This document shows positions 1 through 11,784 of a stretch of DNA of 64,000 nt, piece by piece. This DNA is from Clavaria fumosa. Taxonomy: Eukaryota; Basidiomycota; Agaricomycetes; Agaricales; Clavariaceae. The translations under genes were made by a program, and so were the position numbers. The first letter of the stretch is position 1. Each line of letters opens with the position of its first letter. The notes beneath the pieces were generated by a model. The model did no database searches. It was not told where the DNA came from and worked only from the letters and a program-made list of their open reading frames with translations. Where the stretch lies: contig OX637802.1 in NCBI GenBank assembly GCA_951802425.1, forward strand, positions 930,001 through 994,000. The letters are read 5' to 3'.

Positions 1-2083
1 ACCTCGATGTCATCGTCGCCAAGGAGGTCGATCGTGGGTTCGGGGAGCTTGACGGGGCTCTTGAAGGGCTTCAGCTCGAGGAACTCGACTGGTGGCTTCT
101 CGGGACTCAGGGGCTCGTCGGCTGGCTGCTCGCCCTTGCGCAACGTGTGGTAGAGGACAATGCACGCGCCCATGATGACGACCAAAACCCAGAGTCCGAT
201 GAACATGAGGAAGAAAAGACGTTCCTTCTCGAGGGACTCAACGTACTGGTTGATGATGCGCTGGATAACGGAGTTACCGTCCCCGTTGTTGCCTCCGTTC
301 GCCGCGGTTGCAATGGAGTTGCTCACTTCGTGCACAGACGAGTTGGATATAAGGAGGACATCCGGGCTGACCGTAGGCAAATCGACGTGCAGATTGTCGT
401 GCAGAAACGTAACGGCCTTCTCGATCGCTTCCACTTTGGAACCGATGAAGCATTGAATCAGGCCTTGCGCGGGGGTCTCAAGTATTGTGCCCCCAAAAGC
501 CGCATGAACGAGATTTTGGACTTCTTGATAAAAGCCTGCGACCGTGCCATTGATGGCAGTCGTCGTCGCATTGACCCATCCAAACAGACTATCGTTGATG
601 CCCGTCTGCAACGTATTGACATGCCCGTTGACGGTGTTGGCATAGGAAGAAGATTGGTTGCGCATGTTATTGTTGATGGACGTCGCGACTAAGTTGGTAA
701 AGTCTGATATCGCCGCTGAACTACGTTCCTTGTACAGCGCGGCCAAAGGTCCGATCATGAACAGTTGTAGCTCGACAGATAGGAGGCCAAAGAGACCAAT
801 GGTAAAACAGGCGAGCGCTGGGGCATAGAAAATGTAGTTGCAGAACCACATAACATGGACGTAGGTCGTGGCTGACCAGCCGAAGCGATGGGCAAACCAG
901 TCGATTATCCGCATCAACAGCGGCTGATCGAAATGAGACTTAAGCCTGAGGAGGTTGGCGTCCGATGGGTTCGGGTCCGCCTGCCAAACAGCTCGTTGGC
1001 GTACAAGCTGACGCAGAAGGGCGCGCCACCTGTACATTTGGAAGAAGCAGTTACCCACAAAAAGCCCAAGAGCGCAGGCTGCCACGGCGATAACACCGAA
1101 GAGAGCAGCTTTGCTCAAATCGCGGGCGAGTTCATCGATGACGGCGATGTTCGCATCTCCACAAAAGGTGATCTCGTTCACAGCGGGGACGGGTAAAACG
1201 GTGGCATTGAAGGCATAACCACGAAATGAGTCGTTGATCTCCTTTTTCAAAAGCTCAAGAGGAGTGTCGAGGCTGGTTGGAAATGAGACCAAAGAGCTTG
1301 GGACAAATAGGGTCAACTTACAGACCAGTCACTACGTCCTTGAGCTGACCTATGGAAGGGATTGATGAATTTATCTCAGCGAGTCGGTCTTGAAAAGTGG
1401 TAGGGAATTGGAAATTCGTCAGGCCACTCAAATCGGGAGGGTCAATGGAGGGGACATGTATTGGGAATCCTCTGACAGCGTTTTGAAAGGCAGAATTAGC
1501 GGAGCTGATTGAATTAGACACTGAGTTACTAATGTTAGTGGCCTGGTCCCGAATCAGGGAATTCCACTATTGGAAGTGGAAGCAATCAAGCTCCTTCCAC
1601 AGGTGGGAACAAGGGAATACGTACTGCTTGCGTTGCCGTCAAAAGGAGAGAGACCGAGCCCTGAATCACCAACTGAAGAAGGCAGAGGAAAGTGCTTTTA
1701 TAAATATCGACGACGAAGTTAATGATGCCCTCGAGCATAGTGAGAGCCAGGATCATGGTAACGCGGGCGCCCGTTAGGGTGCCATTGACAGCCTCCACGA
1801 TTTGGCGGTTGGTTGCCTCTGCCATGTATCTTGGCATGCTGGCGGCGCCAGTAGCGGCATGCTCTGCTGCCCGGCAGCTGGACAAAAGGTCATTCTTGGC
1901 GGTGTTTAGAGCGTTCCTTGAGGAAACTTCTGAAAGGTATATCCTGAAGACGATGAACAAGAGAGAGATTATTGGGACGGCGACCCAAGCCAACGAAAGT
2001 TTGTGGCGAAGTTGCAAGTAAGGTGTTAGTGATGTGTTAGCCCTACGCAGATGGGCGTAATAGGATGGACTTGGACTGGACAT
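1..2083 (-). CDS. PRM1: Plasma membrane fusion protein Prm1 (3' end cut by window)
   Basis: Prm1 family protein, a multi-pass membrane protein that helps plasma membranes fuse during mating and cell fusion. Exons: 1625-2083, 1322-1566, <1-1272 (introns of 58 and 49 nt, GT-AG, phases 0 and 2). ATG chosen at 2083; a longer in-frame extension has no ATG. Seen: a hydrophobic segment near residues 27-50, a second after the family-like stretch SMPRYMAEATNRQIVEAVNGT, then further membrane segments (for example LFGVIAVAACALGLFVG and LMFIGLWVLVVIMGACIV). Between the last two lies an Asn-rich extracellular-type loop with several N-x-S/T sites, as expected for Prm1. The reading frame is still open at base 1, so the cytoplasmic tail is incomplete here. 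Divergent from the Smr protein to the right. Family assignment is from remembered conserved stretches and topology. Confidence 0.88.
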
Positions 2084-2603
2084 GAAAGAAAGCGAAGCAA
2101 GGTCGACCTGCAACCGGGCGTAAACTAGACGAGGGGGTCGTTATCCAGATGGAGGGCGTCCGACTCGTTGGTTGTTCCAAACGCCTTTTGAGACGCGGGT
2201 GCCATTGTGAAGCGGAGCAACGGCATCGCTTCTGTCGTAATTGTTCTCCTGCGCGGCACAGCGCCAGACCCTTTCCATTCCTGCGCAACCAATAACAGGC
2301 TGTTTTATGCCGATATGTCGTCCGGGAGGATCTTGGCTCTTGTAGTGGAAGGGGACGGAAAATGTGACCTGACCGTGGTTGGCAACATTGTGTCATTTTT
2401 GGTGCTTTGGTTGCACAGTGACACAGCCTCGGCGCTATTGCCCGCAGAATCTTGCAAAGACGAGTGGACTGTAGAGTACAACGACGGCGACGACGACGAG
2501 CAATAATCGTCGAATTTTGTGTGAGAAATTCCCATCAAATGGTCTGACTGACCGTGACCAACAACGTGCTGGACTTGCGCGACGACGACGATCCACGTCC
2601 AAC
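2084..2603. other. Divergent intergenic region
   Basis: 520 bp between two divergently transcribed genes (Prm1 and the DUF1771/Smr protein); presumably holds both promoters. Nothing that looks coding beyond frame shadows, and no clear TATA box was picked out. Confidence 0.5.
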
Positions 2604-4358
2604 ATGGATAGCATTCTCGCCATCGTGCTCGGTCTTGGGCTCCGCGTCGTGCTCGACATTGTTGGACAGCGAGACATCAGGATTGAAGGCAGCCTCGTCG
2701 GACTCTGGGAGGGTCTTGTTCTGTTCCACTTCCTGCAAAAATGGCCCAAGTCCTACGACCCTTTCGTTGGTTTTGGTTTCCGCATCGTCGTTGATTTTCT
2801 GCTCACCGAGGACATCCCACGCATGGTCGTTGTCGTCCTCTGGACCGGCGTTGGCTTTGTCGTCTCTGATATCGGCCCCGTCCTCTGGCATAGCACAGGT
2901 CTCAGGCGCCTCTTCCGCAACATCCGCCGTGAGTTCGCCCGCTTAGACATCCCAGGCTTTCCCTACTTCGCAAAGTCATCCAGCACCCGCGTTCGCTTCT
3001 ACTCCCCTTCCCGCGCCTCCTCCCCAGTAATATACTCCATCACCCCTGCTATATCCACCGGCCCGAGCAGGCCCAGACCCCTCCCAGGCTCCTTCCCTGG
3101 CGACGCAGAGACAGAAACGGACCCCTCCGTCGGCCACTTCTCCGACGCCTCCTCGTCTGCCTCCGCAGATGAAGTTCACACGCACGCTTCAGCTACCGCC
3201 CCCACCGTCACCCTCACCTCCGACTTCCCGAGCACCTCAGATACAGAAACAACCGAAGAGACCCATTCCGATGACGAGGCCGACTTCCCCGGTCCGGGGC
3301 GCGAGGACCGCACGCCCACCAACCACCATGTGCTCCTCCCGCCAGCCACCCTCAACGAAATCCCGGACGAGATCGACGACCTCTACGCCGAGGAGCTCCT
3401 GCGATCGCCACCTCTCGACCAGCTGCGCACTATCCCGCCGGACGTAGGCCAATTTCAGGCGCCCCCATCGCCTGATCAATCAAGCCTCTCCGACTTGTCT
3501 CTGGCTCGCAATGTGCCTCTACCACTCAGCCCGCCGACCCGACCGGTGTCGAACACTATCACCGTCACCACTGTCGAGCGCGACCTCCCCGTACTGCCCC
3601 CACTGGCCAGTGCTATGACCCCCGCATCGACCTCAGACGTGGCGGCGCAAACTGAGGCGAGCGATCGCCAACTCGCGACTATCGGCCGACATTCCATGGC
3701 TGAGACGGAGCACCCGGCAGAAAGCGTCATCTCAGGTGATGACCCTGACGATATCCTTCAACGAGCCGCCAACCTCAGGCAGGCAGCTGAGGGCATGGAT
3801 CGCGAGCATGACAATCTCAAGAAGTCCTTGGCGAAGGCAAAGAAGAACCGCCAGTGGAAAGATGCCTTCATGCTCAAGCTCAAGATGACCGATCACCTTA
3901 AGATGGCGGGCAAATTGAACGAGCGTGCTGCGCGCAGGTTTAAATATGGTGCGTTTCCAATATTATTGGCACAATCAATGATCACGCTAATCACACCAAT
4001 CACGGCATTGAAATCATCGTCAGCACAAAACCTCTCGTCTCCTCCAGAGCTGCTCGTCGTTCGTCATCTCAAGATCAATGAGGCGGTGCAGGCTATCGAG
4101 GATAAGCTGGGTGAGATGTGGAAAGAGGATGAGGACGACTTGCCTGCGCTGCACGTAGATGTAGGACCCAGCAACATCGGTTTGTCAAAAGGAAAGCCAC
4201 TGAAGCAATCGCTGATACACGAATTCAACGAGTAAGTTTTTAGTATCATTCGCGTCATTTACTCGAATCATTCACTTTTCTCGATTCTACATAGTGTATT
4301 GCATCTAACTGTCACAGCCGACCCGTCTGACTCGAACATTTTGATTATAAAACGATGA
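2604..4358 (+). CDS. Membrane-anchored DUF1771/Smr-domain protein
   Basis: Join 2604-3948, 4024-4231, 4295-4358 (538 aa). The first intron is 75 nt and happens to be open in frame. The second is supported by a strong GTAAGT donor, and splicing it adds the C-terminal part of the Smr fold. Seen: an N-terminal hydrophobic zone with several segments (residues about 1-100), a long Ser/Pro/Thr and acidic low-complexity middle, a DUF1771-like helical segment (about 385-450, RAANLRQAAEGMDREHDNL onward, ending YAQN), then a degenerate Smr-like domain (about 460-538: HLKINEAVQAIEDKL, VGPSNIG, closing NILIIKR). Smr domains bind or cut nucleic acids, and DUF1771 usually precedes Smr. Here the Smr catalytic-type motifs are weak. 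Attachment of this module to a membrane N-terminus is inferred. Start at the first ATG before the hydrophobic region. Confidence 0.72.
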
Positions 4359-4802
4359 TGCATGAGACGTAGCTTCGCGATTGACCTTTTCTAATCGGCT
4401 GTTGCTCACAATGATATTTCTTTCCTCGTGTTGTATACTCTCCTGTATGCGAAGATGACTATTTCTGTGGAGCTCCTCCATTCATGGGCTGCCAGGACTG
4501 CAGCACAGCATGCAATTATGTTATGGTGCGTAGTCAGGTGACCGCTACACTTATGTCACGAGATGCGCCTGGGACCCCGGACATGTGACTGACTAACCTA
4601 TAGTCACATGACTGGTAAGCGCCCAATCACCTGACTACCTATCACATGATCCCTACCAAGGAAACAGCCCATTTTCGTGATGGAGTGTCAGTGTGGGATG
4701 CCGTTACCCTGTCATAGACCCTGGTGGTGGTGATGGGGTTTCGGGGACGTCAGTAACGGGGGAATTGGGGGGGAGCTGGGCTCGACCCAGTCTCAGACGC
4801 AG
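4359..4802. other. Non-coding stretch left of the transposon island
   Basis: No coding signal. It separates the Smr gene from the first chromovirus remnant; sequence similarity to the intact element begins abruptly at 4803. Confidence 0.5.
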
Positions 4803-5605
4803 ATGCTGTAAATAAAATTCCAGGCCTTGGGCACTCAGGATTTCTTCGATCTCTTAGCAGTCCTGTCCTCTCAGGCTGCTCTCTATGTATCTAGGTACTT
4901 ATAGAACTCTTATTCTATAAAACTTGTTGCTAGCGTGGGGCCCGAATGGTGTCCCAGGTGGTCACTCCACAACTCCTAGTGAGTTGCCCATGTGTCCTTC
5001 TGACAATGGTCACAGAGCAAGGGCCCTGTCCACTGGACCAGGAAACTACAGAAAAACTATGTATAGGGCCTTTCCGTGCCCTGTACACTACACGATTCAC
5101 TGGTACGTAGCTGTAAAGCAAAGTTCCGGGCCTTTGGCACTCGGTGTCTCTTGGGGAGGGTCACAGTAGACTTCCTCCGGGTCTGGTCACGTGTATCTAC
5201 ACACAGTAAAAATTTCACACGGTTCTGTTGCACACCGTGGGCAGGGTAAAGAGAAAGAGGATGAGGGGGATAAGCTGTCACAGAGTGTGACAGTTTGAGA
5301 TAGGGGTCCAGGCTAGCTGGGTTAGGACACGGGGCTAGGGTGGACAGGGGTTGATGTTAGTATTGTGTTAGACTTAGTCTCACAGTTCACACAACTTAAC
5401 GTAAGGTCGATGATGACAATACTAACATAAGGGGAAAAGGGTACAAGTAAGAAAACGACATGGTATATATAGCGAACGGTTCGGGAGTTGCCGGCGTTCC
5501 CACGCTCGGACCCCGTGCGTCACGTGATGCATCCGCAAACTTCCCACAACTCTTTTGCGATCCTTTCTTGGCCTTTCCAACCTGCTTATGTAAGCGATCC
5601 TGACA
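4803..5605 (-). mobile_element. Chromovirus remnant: 5' LTR plus leader only
   Basis: Aligns by eye with the leader and 5' LTR of the intact element at 11797-12648. The LTR part is 5366-5605 (about 240 bp, with an internal deletion relative to the 290-bp LTR). The leader is 4803-5365 and stops where gag would begin; no gag or pol is left. The LTR-side self-primer segment (5418-5428) and the adjacent primer-binding segment (5354-5364) are still perfectly complementary over 11 nt, although both differ by one base from the pair in the intact element. It is therefore a diverged relative rather than a duplicate of that copy. Confidence 0.75.
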
Positions 5606-6200
5606 TCGAGAGAGATTGGGTTTTGCAAATGCTTACAAAGACTGAACTGGGGAGGACTGGAAGAGAGTGGATTGATTGCTTGGGCTCAGATGGCAGGAGT
5701 TGGGTGTGGAAGAAGGCTGCAGAGGGTCCTTGTCAGAGGACTGTGAATGGGACTGTGAAGTTTTTTGGGGATGTATGATGTGGAGTGGAGTTGGATATGC
5801 ATGTAAGATTGATGGAGCATGAGCCATGGTTCAGTATCAGGTATTTCAAGAAGAAGCCAGTTGACATTATTTTCCAGCAGGATAATGACCTCATGGCCAA
5901 GGCCTGGTTCCAGGAGAATAGGTGGAGATCCTGACATGGCCAGCACAGTCTCCTGACCTCAACCCTATTGAATGCCTATGGGCACACCTGAAAGGGAGGC
6001 TCCAGGGGTATGAATTAGCACCAAAAGGGATATTGGAATTGTGGGAGAGGGTCCAGGTGGAGTGGGAGAAAATGGAATGATCAGTGTGCAGAAGGCATGC
6101 CTAGGAGGGTTGAAGCAGAGTTGAAGGCCAAAGGGGTACACATAGTACTAGAATGTCTGGACTTCTGCACTATACAGTAACAGTCAGCCAAAAAACTGTT
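5606..6200 (+). pseudogene. Broken Tc1/mariner-like DDE transposase
   Basis: Fragments in different frames read like the catalytic half of a Tc1/mariner transposase: SWVWKKAAEG then TVKFF (5695-5770), FQQDND containing a candidate catalytic Asp (about 5870-5890), and SPDLNPIECLWAHLKGRL (about 5950-6005), the signature around the last catalytic acid. Stops and frameshifts separate them, so it cannot make a full protein. No terminal inverted repeats or TA duplication could be fixed with confidence; the sequence to about 6700 is AT-rich and otherwise featureless. Confidence 0.62.
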
Positions 6201-6754
6201 GCAATGAGTCTCTGAGAAAGATCATGTGATATCTTACCAAATAAGGAGGATAAAAATGTGGCAAGGATGCCATTAGATAGCCAAGAAGGAGGGCTACCAT
6301 TTCCAATATTTCTATGATTTTAGCAATTTTATTGCATGGCTTTGCCTCCAAGCAATCACATAGATCTTATTTAATAGATTGTAAGCAACACTACTTGTAG
6401 TTTGTCCCTGGAGGAATCCATTCACAATAAGTCAGGAGGTCAGGACAGGGCTTGGAATCACCATGTGGGGAACTATCCCCAGAAGTGGACTTATTGCCTG
6501 CCCTGGTGTGGGGTAGGTACCCTCAGGCACTGGCAGGTGCCAGGGCACAAAGCATGAGCCAACAGAATTCTGGGACTGGATTTTGTGATTCCAGTCCAGA
6601 CCCAATGGGAGTGGCATGAGCATGACATTGATTCCACAAAGGGCTATTTCAATATATCTAATGCACAAAATTAATTTTGGTACCTCTGGACATGATATTC
6701 AGGCATAGGGATCTGCATGGGTAATCCATGGATACTTTTGGGTGTATCCATACT

Positions 6755-7044
6755 TATCAGACTGGGTCTCACACAACTTAAGCGTAAGGTCATGACAACA
6801 ATACTAAGATAAGGGGAAAAGAGTACAAAAAAGGAAAAGCAAAAGTACTTATAGCGAACGCTTCGGCACTTGCCGGCGTTCCCACGCTCGGACCCTCGGA
6901 TCACGTGATGCGCCCAGGCCCAGGTCATGTGATCTTACATGATTACATAATCCGACCCAGCCACAGGTCATGTGACCTTCCAACAACCCTCCCCAGTTTC
7001 TCCACAACTGCACTTTGGGATGGCTTACATAAGTGATCCTAACA
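6755..7044 (-). repeat. 3' LTR of chromovirus
   Basis: 290-bp copy matching 12359-12648 with a few substitutions. The purine-rich tract lies directly upstream in element orientation (complement of 7045-7060). Confidence 0.9.
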
Positions 7045-7055
7045 TCACCCCCCTC

Positions 7056-10000
7056 TTAAGGCTGGGCGTCCCGACCAGCTAGCTTGGCCTTGTCAGGGTG
7101 AGCAAGGAAGAAGTCCCGGAGAAGCAGTGCCACATTGGTGTAGGGATGCCACGGTCTGGTTAAGTCCGGTTCAGGGCTGAATTTTTCGAACCCAGAACCA
7201 GACTTTAGGTCTGGTTCAGGCCAAATTCCGAACCTTAAACCTGAGTTCAGTCCAAGTCCGGTTTGTTGGACCGGACTTTTACTAAATAAGGTAATGGTTC
7301 GCCCAAATTTGGGCTTCTGAACCGAAATTTTGGTTCGGTTCACCCACTTGGCTGAACCTGAACCTCATTTTCGGTTCGGTCCAGTCCAGTTCAGGTTCGA
7401 ACCAAAGTTCAGAACCGAACCGTGGCATCCCTACATTGGTGAGGTTCCATCGTGGCTCCCAAGTGTTCTCCTCTACAGGGTATCCCAACCACTTCACCAG
7501 GTATCTCACTCCACGCCCCACCTTCTTAACATCAAGGATCGCCTCCACATCATACTCCAGGTGGTCATCATCAATCGTAGGGGGCAGAGGGGGAGGCAGG
7601 TTCTGAGAAGGGAAGGAAGGGGGGTGGTATGGTGTCAACAGCAACTCATTGAAGACCCGATGGATGCGCCAGGCCCGAGGGAGCTTGAGGCAATACCCAG
7701 CAGGTCCCACCTTCTCCTCAACTGCAAAGGGGCCTGCTCTCTTGTTGTCAAGCTTTTTACAGGGCCAGTCCATCTTCAAGTTTCTAGTATCCAGCCAGAC
7801 CAGATCTCCCTCAGAGTACTCCCGACTTGGGTGTTTCCCCTTATCGTAGCTCTTCTTCATCGCTGCCACCGCTTTCTCCATTGCCTCCTTGGCTGCTCTT
7901 TGGGACTCCGTGAGCTTAGCCATCCACTCATCCGCTGCTGGGTTCACCTCAGAAGGTGGCCGGAGCCCCCCATTCCATGGGTGTCGTCCATAATTGAGGA
8001 AGAAAGGTGTCTGTCCTGTCGCTGAGTGCTCACGATTATTAAGAGCAAACTCCGCAGTGGACAACCATTCAGCCCAGTCATCCTGGAGATGGTCCACGTA
8101 AGCCCGGAGATAGATCTCCATCTCCTGGTTCGCCCGTTCTGTCTGTCCATCAGTCTGCGGATGAAAGGCAGTACTTGGATTTGCCTTTACCCGGATCATG
8201 GAGTAGAACTCCTTCATGAAGCAGGACACGAACTGGGACCCCTGGTCACTCACAACCTTGTGAGGGACTCCATGGTCACGAAACACTCGATCCCGGAGGA
8301 GACGCGCCGCTCCAAGTCCTGTGAGGTCGAGCCTGATCGCTTTGAGCAGTGTCCGTTTCGTGAATTTGTCGACAATAACAAGGATGGCATTATGTCCACA
8401 GGAGAGGGGGAGGGGACCGACTATGTCCCATGAGATCACCGACCAGGGACCATCGGGCACCAGATGGGGGTGCAGTGGGGCAGCACGCTTGGTACGGTCG
8501 GGCTTCATCCACTGGCATGTCTCACACCCCTGGGCATACCGATCCGCATCTTTTACCATGTCCGGCCACCAATAACCCTTCACTAGTGCTGCTCTCAACT
8601 TCCGGGGCCCAGGGTGTCCAGCAGCGGGGAGGTCATGCTCAAACTCGAGAACGGCCTCACGAGCTCCTAGGGGGACCCAAGTGACTATCCCCTTTCGCCA
8701 GAGTCCAGCACGATCTCGTGTCCACTCATCATCAAGCTCCTCCGGCTTCTGTATGTGTACCGTGCTATTTTTCTGGAGTAGCGTCTCCATTTCCGATGTG
8801 AATGACACACGGACTTCCGTTTCTGGGAAAACCTGCACTGGTGCATCCTCCTCCACCATCTCTCCATAGTCCGGTCTCTGGGAGAGTGCATCTGCCTTTG
8901 TATTCGACTTGCCAGTGCGATACTTTATCTCAAAGTCAAAGCACTGGAGCTCTCCAACCCAACGAACCTGCCTCGGCTTCAACTTCTGGGGCTTCCGGAA
9001 GTACTGGAGGTTTGCATGGTCCGTCCAGATCTCAATCGTCTCCTCTGCTCCAATGAGGTATGCTCGCCACTCACGAAGTGCCCAAATCACAGCCAAGAAC
9101 TCCTTGTCGTACACATCATAGTTCTTCTCAGCTGCAGTGAGGGCCTTGGAGATATAGTCAACAACTCTCCAGGTTCCATCCGTCTGCTGCTGCGAGAGCA
9201 CTCCACCAGTTGCCAGGTTGCTTGCATCTGTCTCTACCTTCCATCTCCCTTTGTCCTGAGGCAGAGCCAAGACTGGGGCCGATACGAGTGCCTGGCGGAG
9301 ATCTCGGAAGGCTGCTTCCTCCTCCTCCTCCCATTTCCATGGAACATTCCCAGTCAGCCGGAAGAGTGGCTTTGCCCGGGCAGAAAGATTTGGGATGTGC
9401 CGGCAGAGGTAGTTCAGCATCCCATTGAACCCCTGGACATCCTTCACATTCTTAGGACGTGGCCAATCTCGGACTGCCGCACCCTTGGCCGGATCATGCT
9501 CTAGTCTGTTGTGGGAGATCTTCATCCCCAGGAAGATGATCTCACTCTTCTCAAACTCGCATTTACTGAGTTTGAGACACAACCCATTCTCTCCAAACTT
9601 CCTCAAGACCCGATCCATCCAGTACCGGTGTGTAGCCAAGTCCTCTGCAAACACAATGACATCATCCACATAGGCCCTCACATGTCCTCCTGCAATCTCC
9701 TCCCTCAACACATGATTCATGAAGCATTGGAAGGTAGCAGGGGCATTCTGCAGTCCAAACCACATGACAGCTGGTTCGAAGAGTCCACGGGGTGTCAGGA
9801 AGGTGCAGCGGTGCTGGTGCTCGGGCCAGACCTGCATAGATGGGAAACCTCCCTTTGCATCAATCTTAGAGTAGATCGATGCTCCTTTAAGCACATCCAC
9901 TGTGTCTCAGATGCGGGGGAGGGGGTACTTGTCCTTGATCAGGTGTGCATTCAGCCTCGAGTAGTTGATGATTGGCCACAGTTTGTCCTTCTCATGTTTG

Positions 10001-10821
10001 AAGAAGAAGGGGCTGGCATACGGGGATTTTGAGGGCCGGATTTGTCCAGAAGCAAGCTGCTCATCCACCCAATGGTTCATCTCCACCATCTCCTGCCATG
10101 TCAAAGAATACAGCTTGGAGGAGAGGTGCTCAGGGTCCTTTTTGAACTCGATCTTAATATCGAAGTCTGGTCGGGAGCGGGGAAGTTCATCCCACTTCGC
10201 TTCACTAAACACCAAAGGGTAGCGGCTGGGCCAATTGGGGGTAGGGCCAGAGTTGGGAAAACGGGTGTCCAGAATACTCGTGGATGCGAGGGTACTTGTT
10301 TTCAGGGGTGCAGAGGCTTGAGGGGATGGGGAACACTGTGGGGGGCAGCGGGTAAGGCTCAGCTCTGCCTTCTGCCAGTCGATATCTGGGTTATGCCGCT
10401 TGAGCCAGTCATGCCCAAGGATGACCTTGTGGGACTGGGTCTTTCCCAGCAGAAAGTGGATCCGCTCCTGGTGGTCACCAACTCTCACCAGCACCTCTAT
10501 CCCATACCGGACCTTTCCATTCCTGTTCTGTGTCCCATCCACATTATACATGGTGATTGGGTTCAGCAGGAGAGATGGCTCCAGTCCCACTCCTTTCGCC
10601 CACTCCAAATCCATGAAGCAGTTGGTGCACCCTGAGTCGACAAGGGCCTTCATTGTGGTCCCTTTGCCAGTGCTGAAAGCCTCCAAGTGCACCTGGATGG
10701 CTAGCTCTCGTGGCACATGTTTCCGCACTTCTGGCCACACTCTGGTTAGGTGCTCTGCCAGTCTCACTTCCTCCTTCACCTCAGCCCCAATTCGGGTATG
10801 TCTCCGCTGCAAGATAGTATA
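7056..10821 (-). pseudogene. pol: Chromovirus Pol: PR-RT-RNaseH-INT-chromodomain, broken
   Basis: One frame continuing from gag, interrupted by TGA at 9907-9909 inside the reverse transcriptase and by a MITE at its end. Visible in order: protease ALVDSGCTNCFMD; RT with YVDDVIVF; RNase H with VETDASNLATGG and DKEFLAVIWALREW; integrase with an HHCC finger (H..H..CETC), SWDIVGPLP, VVSDQGSQF and the TAFHPQTDGQTERANQ region giving a DDE-type core; GPY-like C-terminal part; chromodomain YDVEAILDVKKVG..YLVKWLGY..NTWEP. The inserted MITE replaces the original end; the displaced 3' coding part (LLLRDFFLAHPDKAKLAGRD) remains at 7056-7132. The chromodomain is expected to direct integration to heterochromatin. 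Confidence 0.9.
7141..7433. mobile_element. hAT-like MITE in chromovirus 3' coding end
   Basis: 293 bp with terminal inverted repeats TAGGGATGCCACGGT and an exact 8-bp target duplication CATTGGTG (7133-7140 and 7434-7441). The inside is rich in GGTTC/GAACC repeats and close to palindromic. No transposase. It lies within the last codons of the chromovirus polyprotein, so it is younger than that element. Confidence 0.9.
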
Positions 10822-11784
10822 TCAGGGTATACTTGCAGCAGGCACAGGGACGGAAAGGGGGCTGGCACACTTCTTCTCCCCAGTGGGAGTCCTCCTCTCT
10901 CTCTCACACAGCTCTATGCAGGCTCGGAGCCATGCAATCTCTTTCTCATATCCCTCCGCCATTTGGGGGGCACATGGTGCTGCCCAGGTTTGGGCCCTTG
11001 GGACCTGCAGACGCATATCAGGCAGGGGGCAGAAACGGACAGCATGGCCAGTCTGGTGGCATCGGAAACAACATCTCTCATCAGCAGGGGCCCATCCTCG
11101 GGCCATGGCCACATCTGGAGTACACAGCAGAGGGGTCACAAGAGGTCGTGGTAGGGTCGCAGTGGGTCGCGTGGGGGTCACAGTGGGTCGTGGTGTCCGT
11201 TCCGTGAGTATCCCATCCAGTCGCCTTTGCTGGGCATCAAGCCTCTCAGCCAGCACCTTCCATTCTCCATATGTCTCTGGCATTGGGGAGACACCATAGA
11301 TTCTCTCCACCAACCTCCTACTCAGGTTCAACTCCAGCCAATGGACGAGGATTCCTGAGTCCTTCTCTGCACTCAACTTCGCCCATTGGAACAGTGTCTC
11401 GAATTTCGCAAAGAACTCTGGTGCTGTCATGGCACCCTGTTTCAGCCCTGCAATATCGGCAAGGGCAGTCGCACGGTCATTCGGGTCATCGAATGCATGC
11501 TTCATCTCCTCCACAAACTCTGCCCAGGTTCTGGCCTCGCCACTACCCAGGATCTCTTCCGCCTTCATATTCGCCCACTCTGCAGCGAATCCTTCTCCAG
11601 TAATTTTGCTCAGAGCAAAAAGGACCTTCACCAGGTCCACAGCATAGACAGTCGGGTTCGCCATAAACAGGAGGCGAAGGGATCGGAGGAATGTACGGAA
11701 GTTCCTTTTCTGCCCATCAAAGGGGGCAACAGATAGGTCAAGCCTCATAGGTTGGGCTACAGGCAGGGCGACATGGTCTGCCAT
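10822..11784 (-). CDS. gag: Chromovirus Gag
   Basis: 320 aa from ATG 11784 to TGA 10822-10824. It forms the capsid/nucleocapsid of the retrotransposon particle. Seen: a helical capsid-like region with the Ty3/gypsy gag stretch FVEEMKHAFDDPNDRATALADIA, and one zinc knuckle CFRCHQTGHAVRFC (CX2CX4HX4C) near residue 240. The TGA lies in frame with pol and only three codons separate it from the next open stretch, so it is either a decayed sense codon or a read-through stop. Confidence 0.88.
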   Translation of the reverse strand: MADHVALPVAQPMRLDLSVAPFDGQKRNFRTFLRSLRLLFMANPTVYAVDLVKVLFALSKITGEGFAAEWANMKAEEILGSGEARTWAEFVEEMKHAFDDPNDRATALADIAGLKQGAMTAPEFFAKFETLFQWAKLSAEKDSGILVHWLELNLSRRLVERIYGVSPMPETYGEWKVLAERLDAQQRRLDGILTERTPRPTVTPTRPTATLPRPLVTPLLCTPDVAMARGWAPADERCCFRCHQTGHAVRFCPLPDMRLQVPRAQTWAAPCAPQMAEGYEKEIAWLRACIELCERERRTPTGEKKCASPLSVPVPAASIP

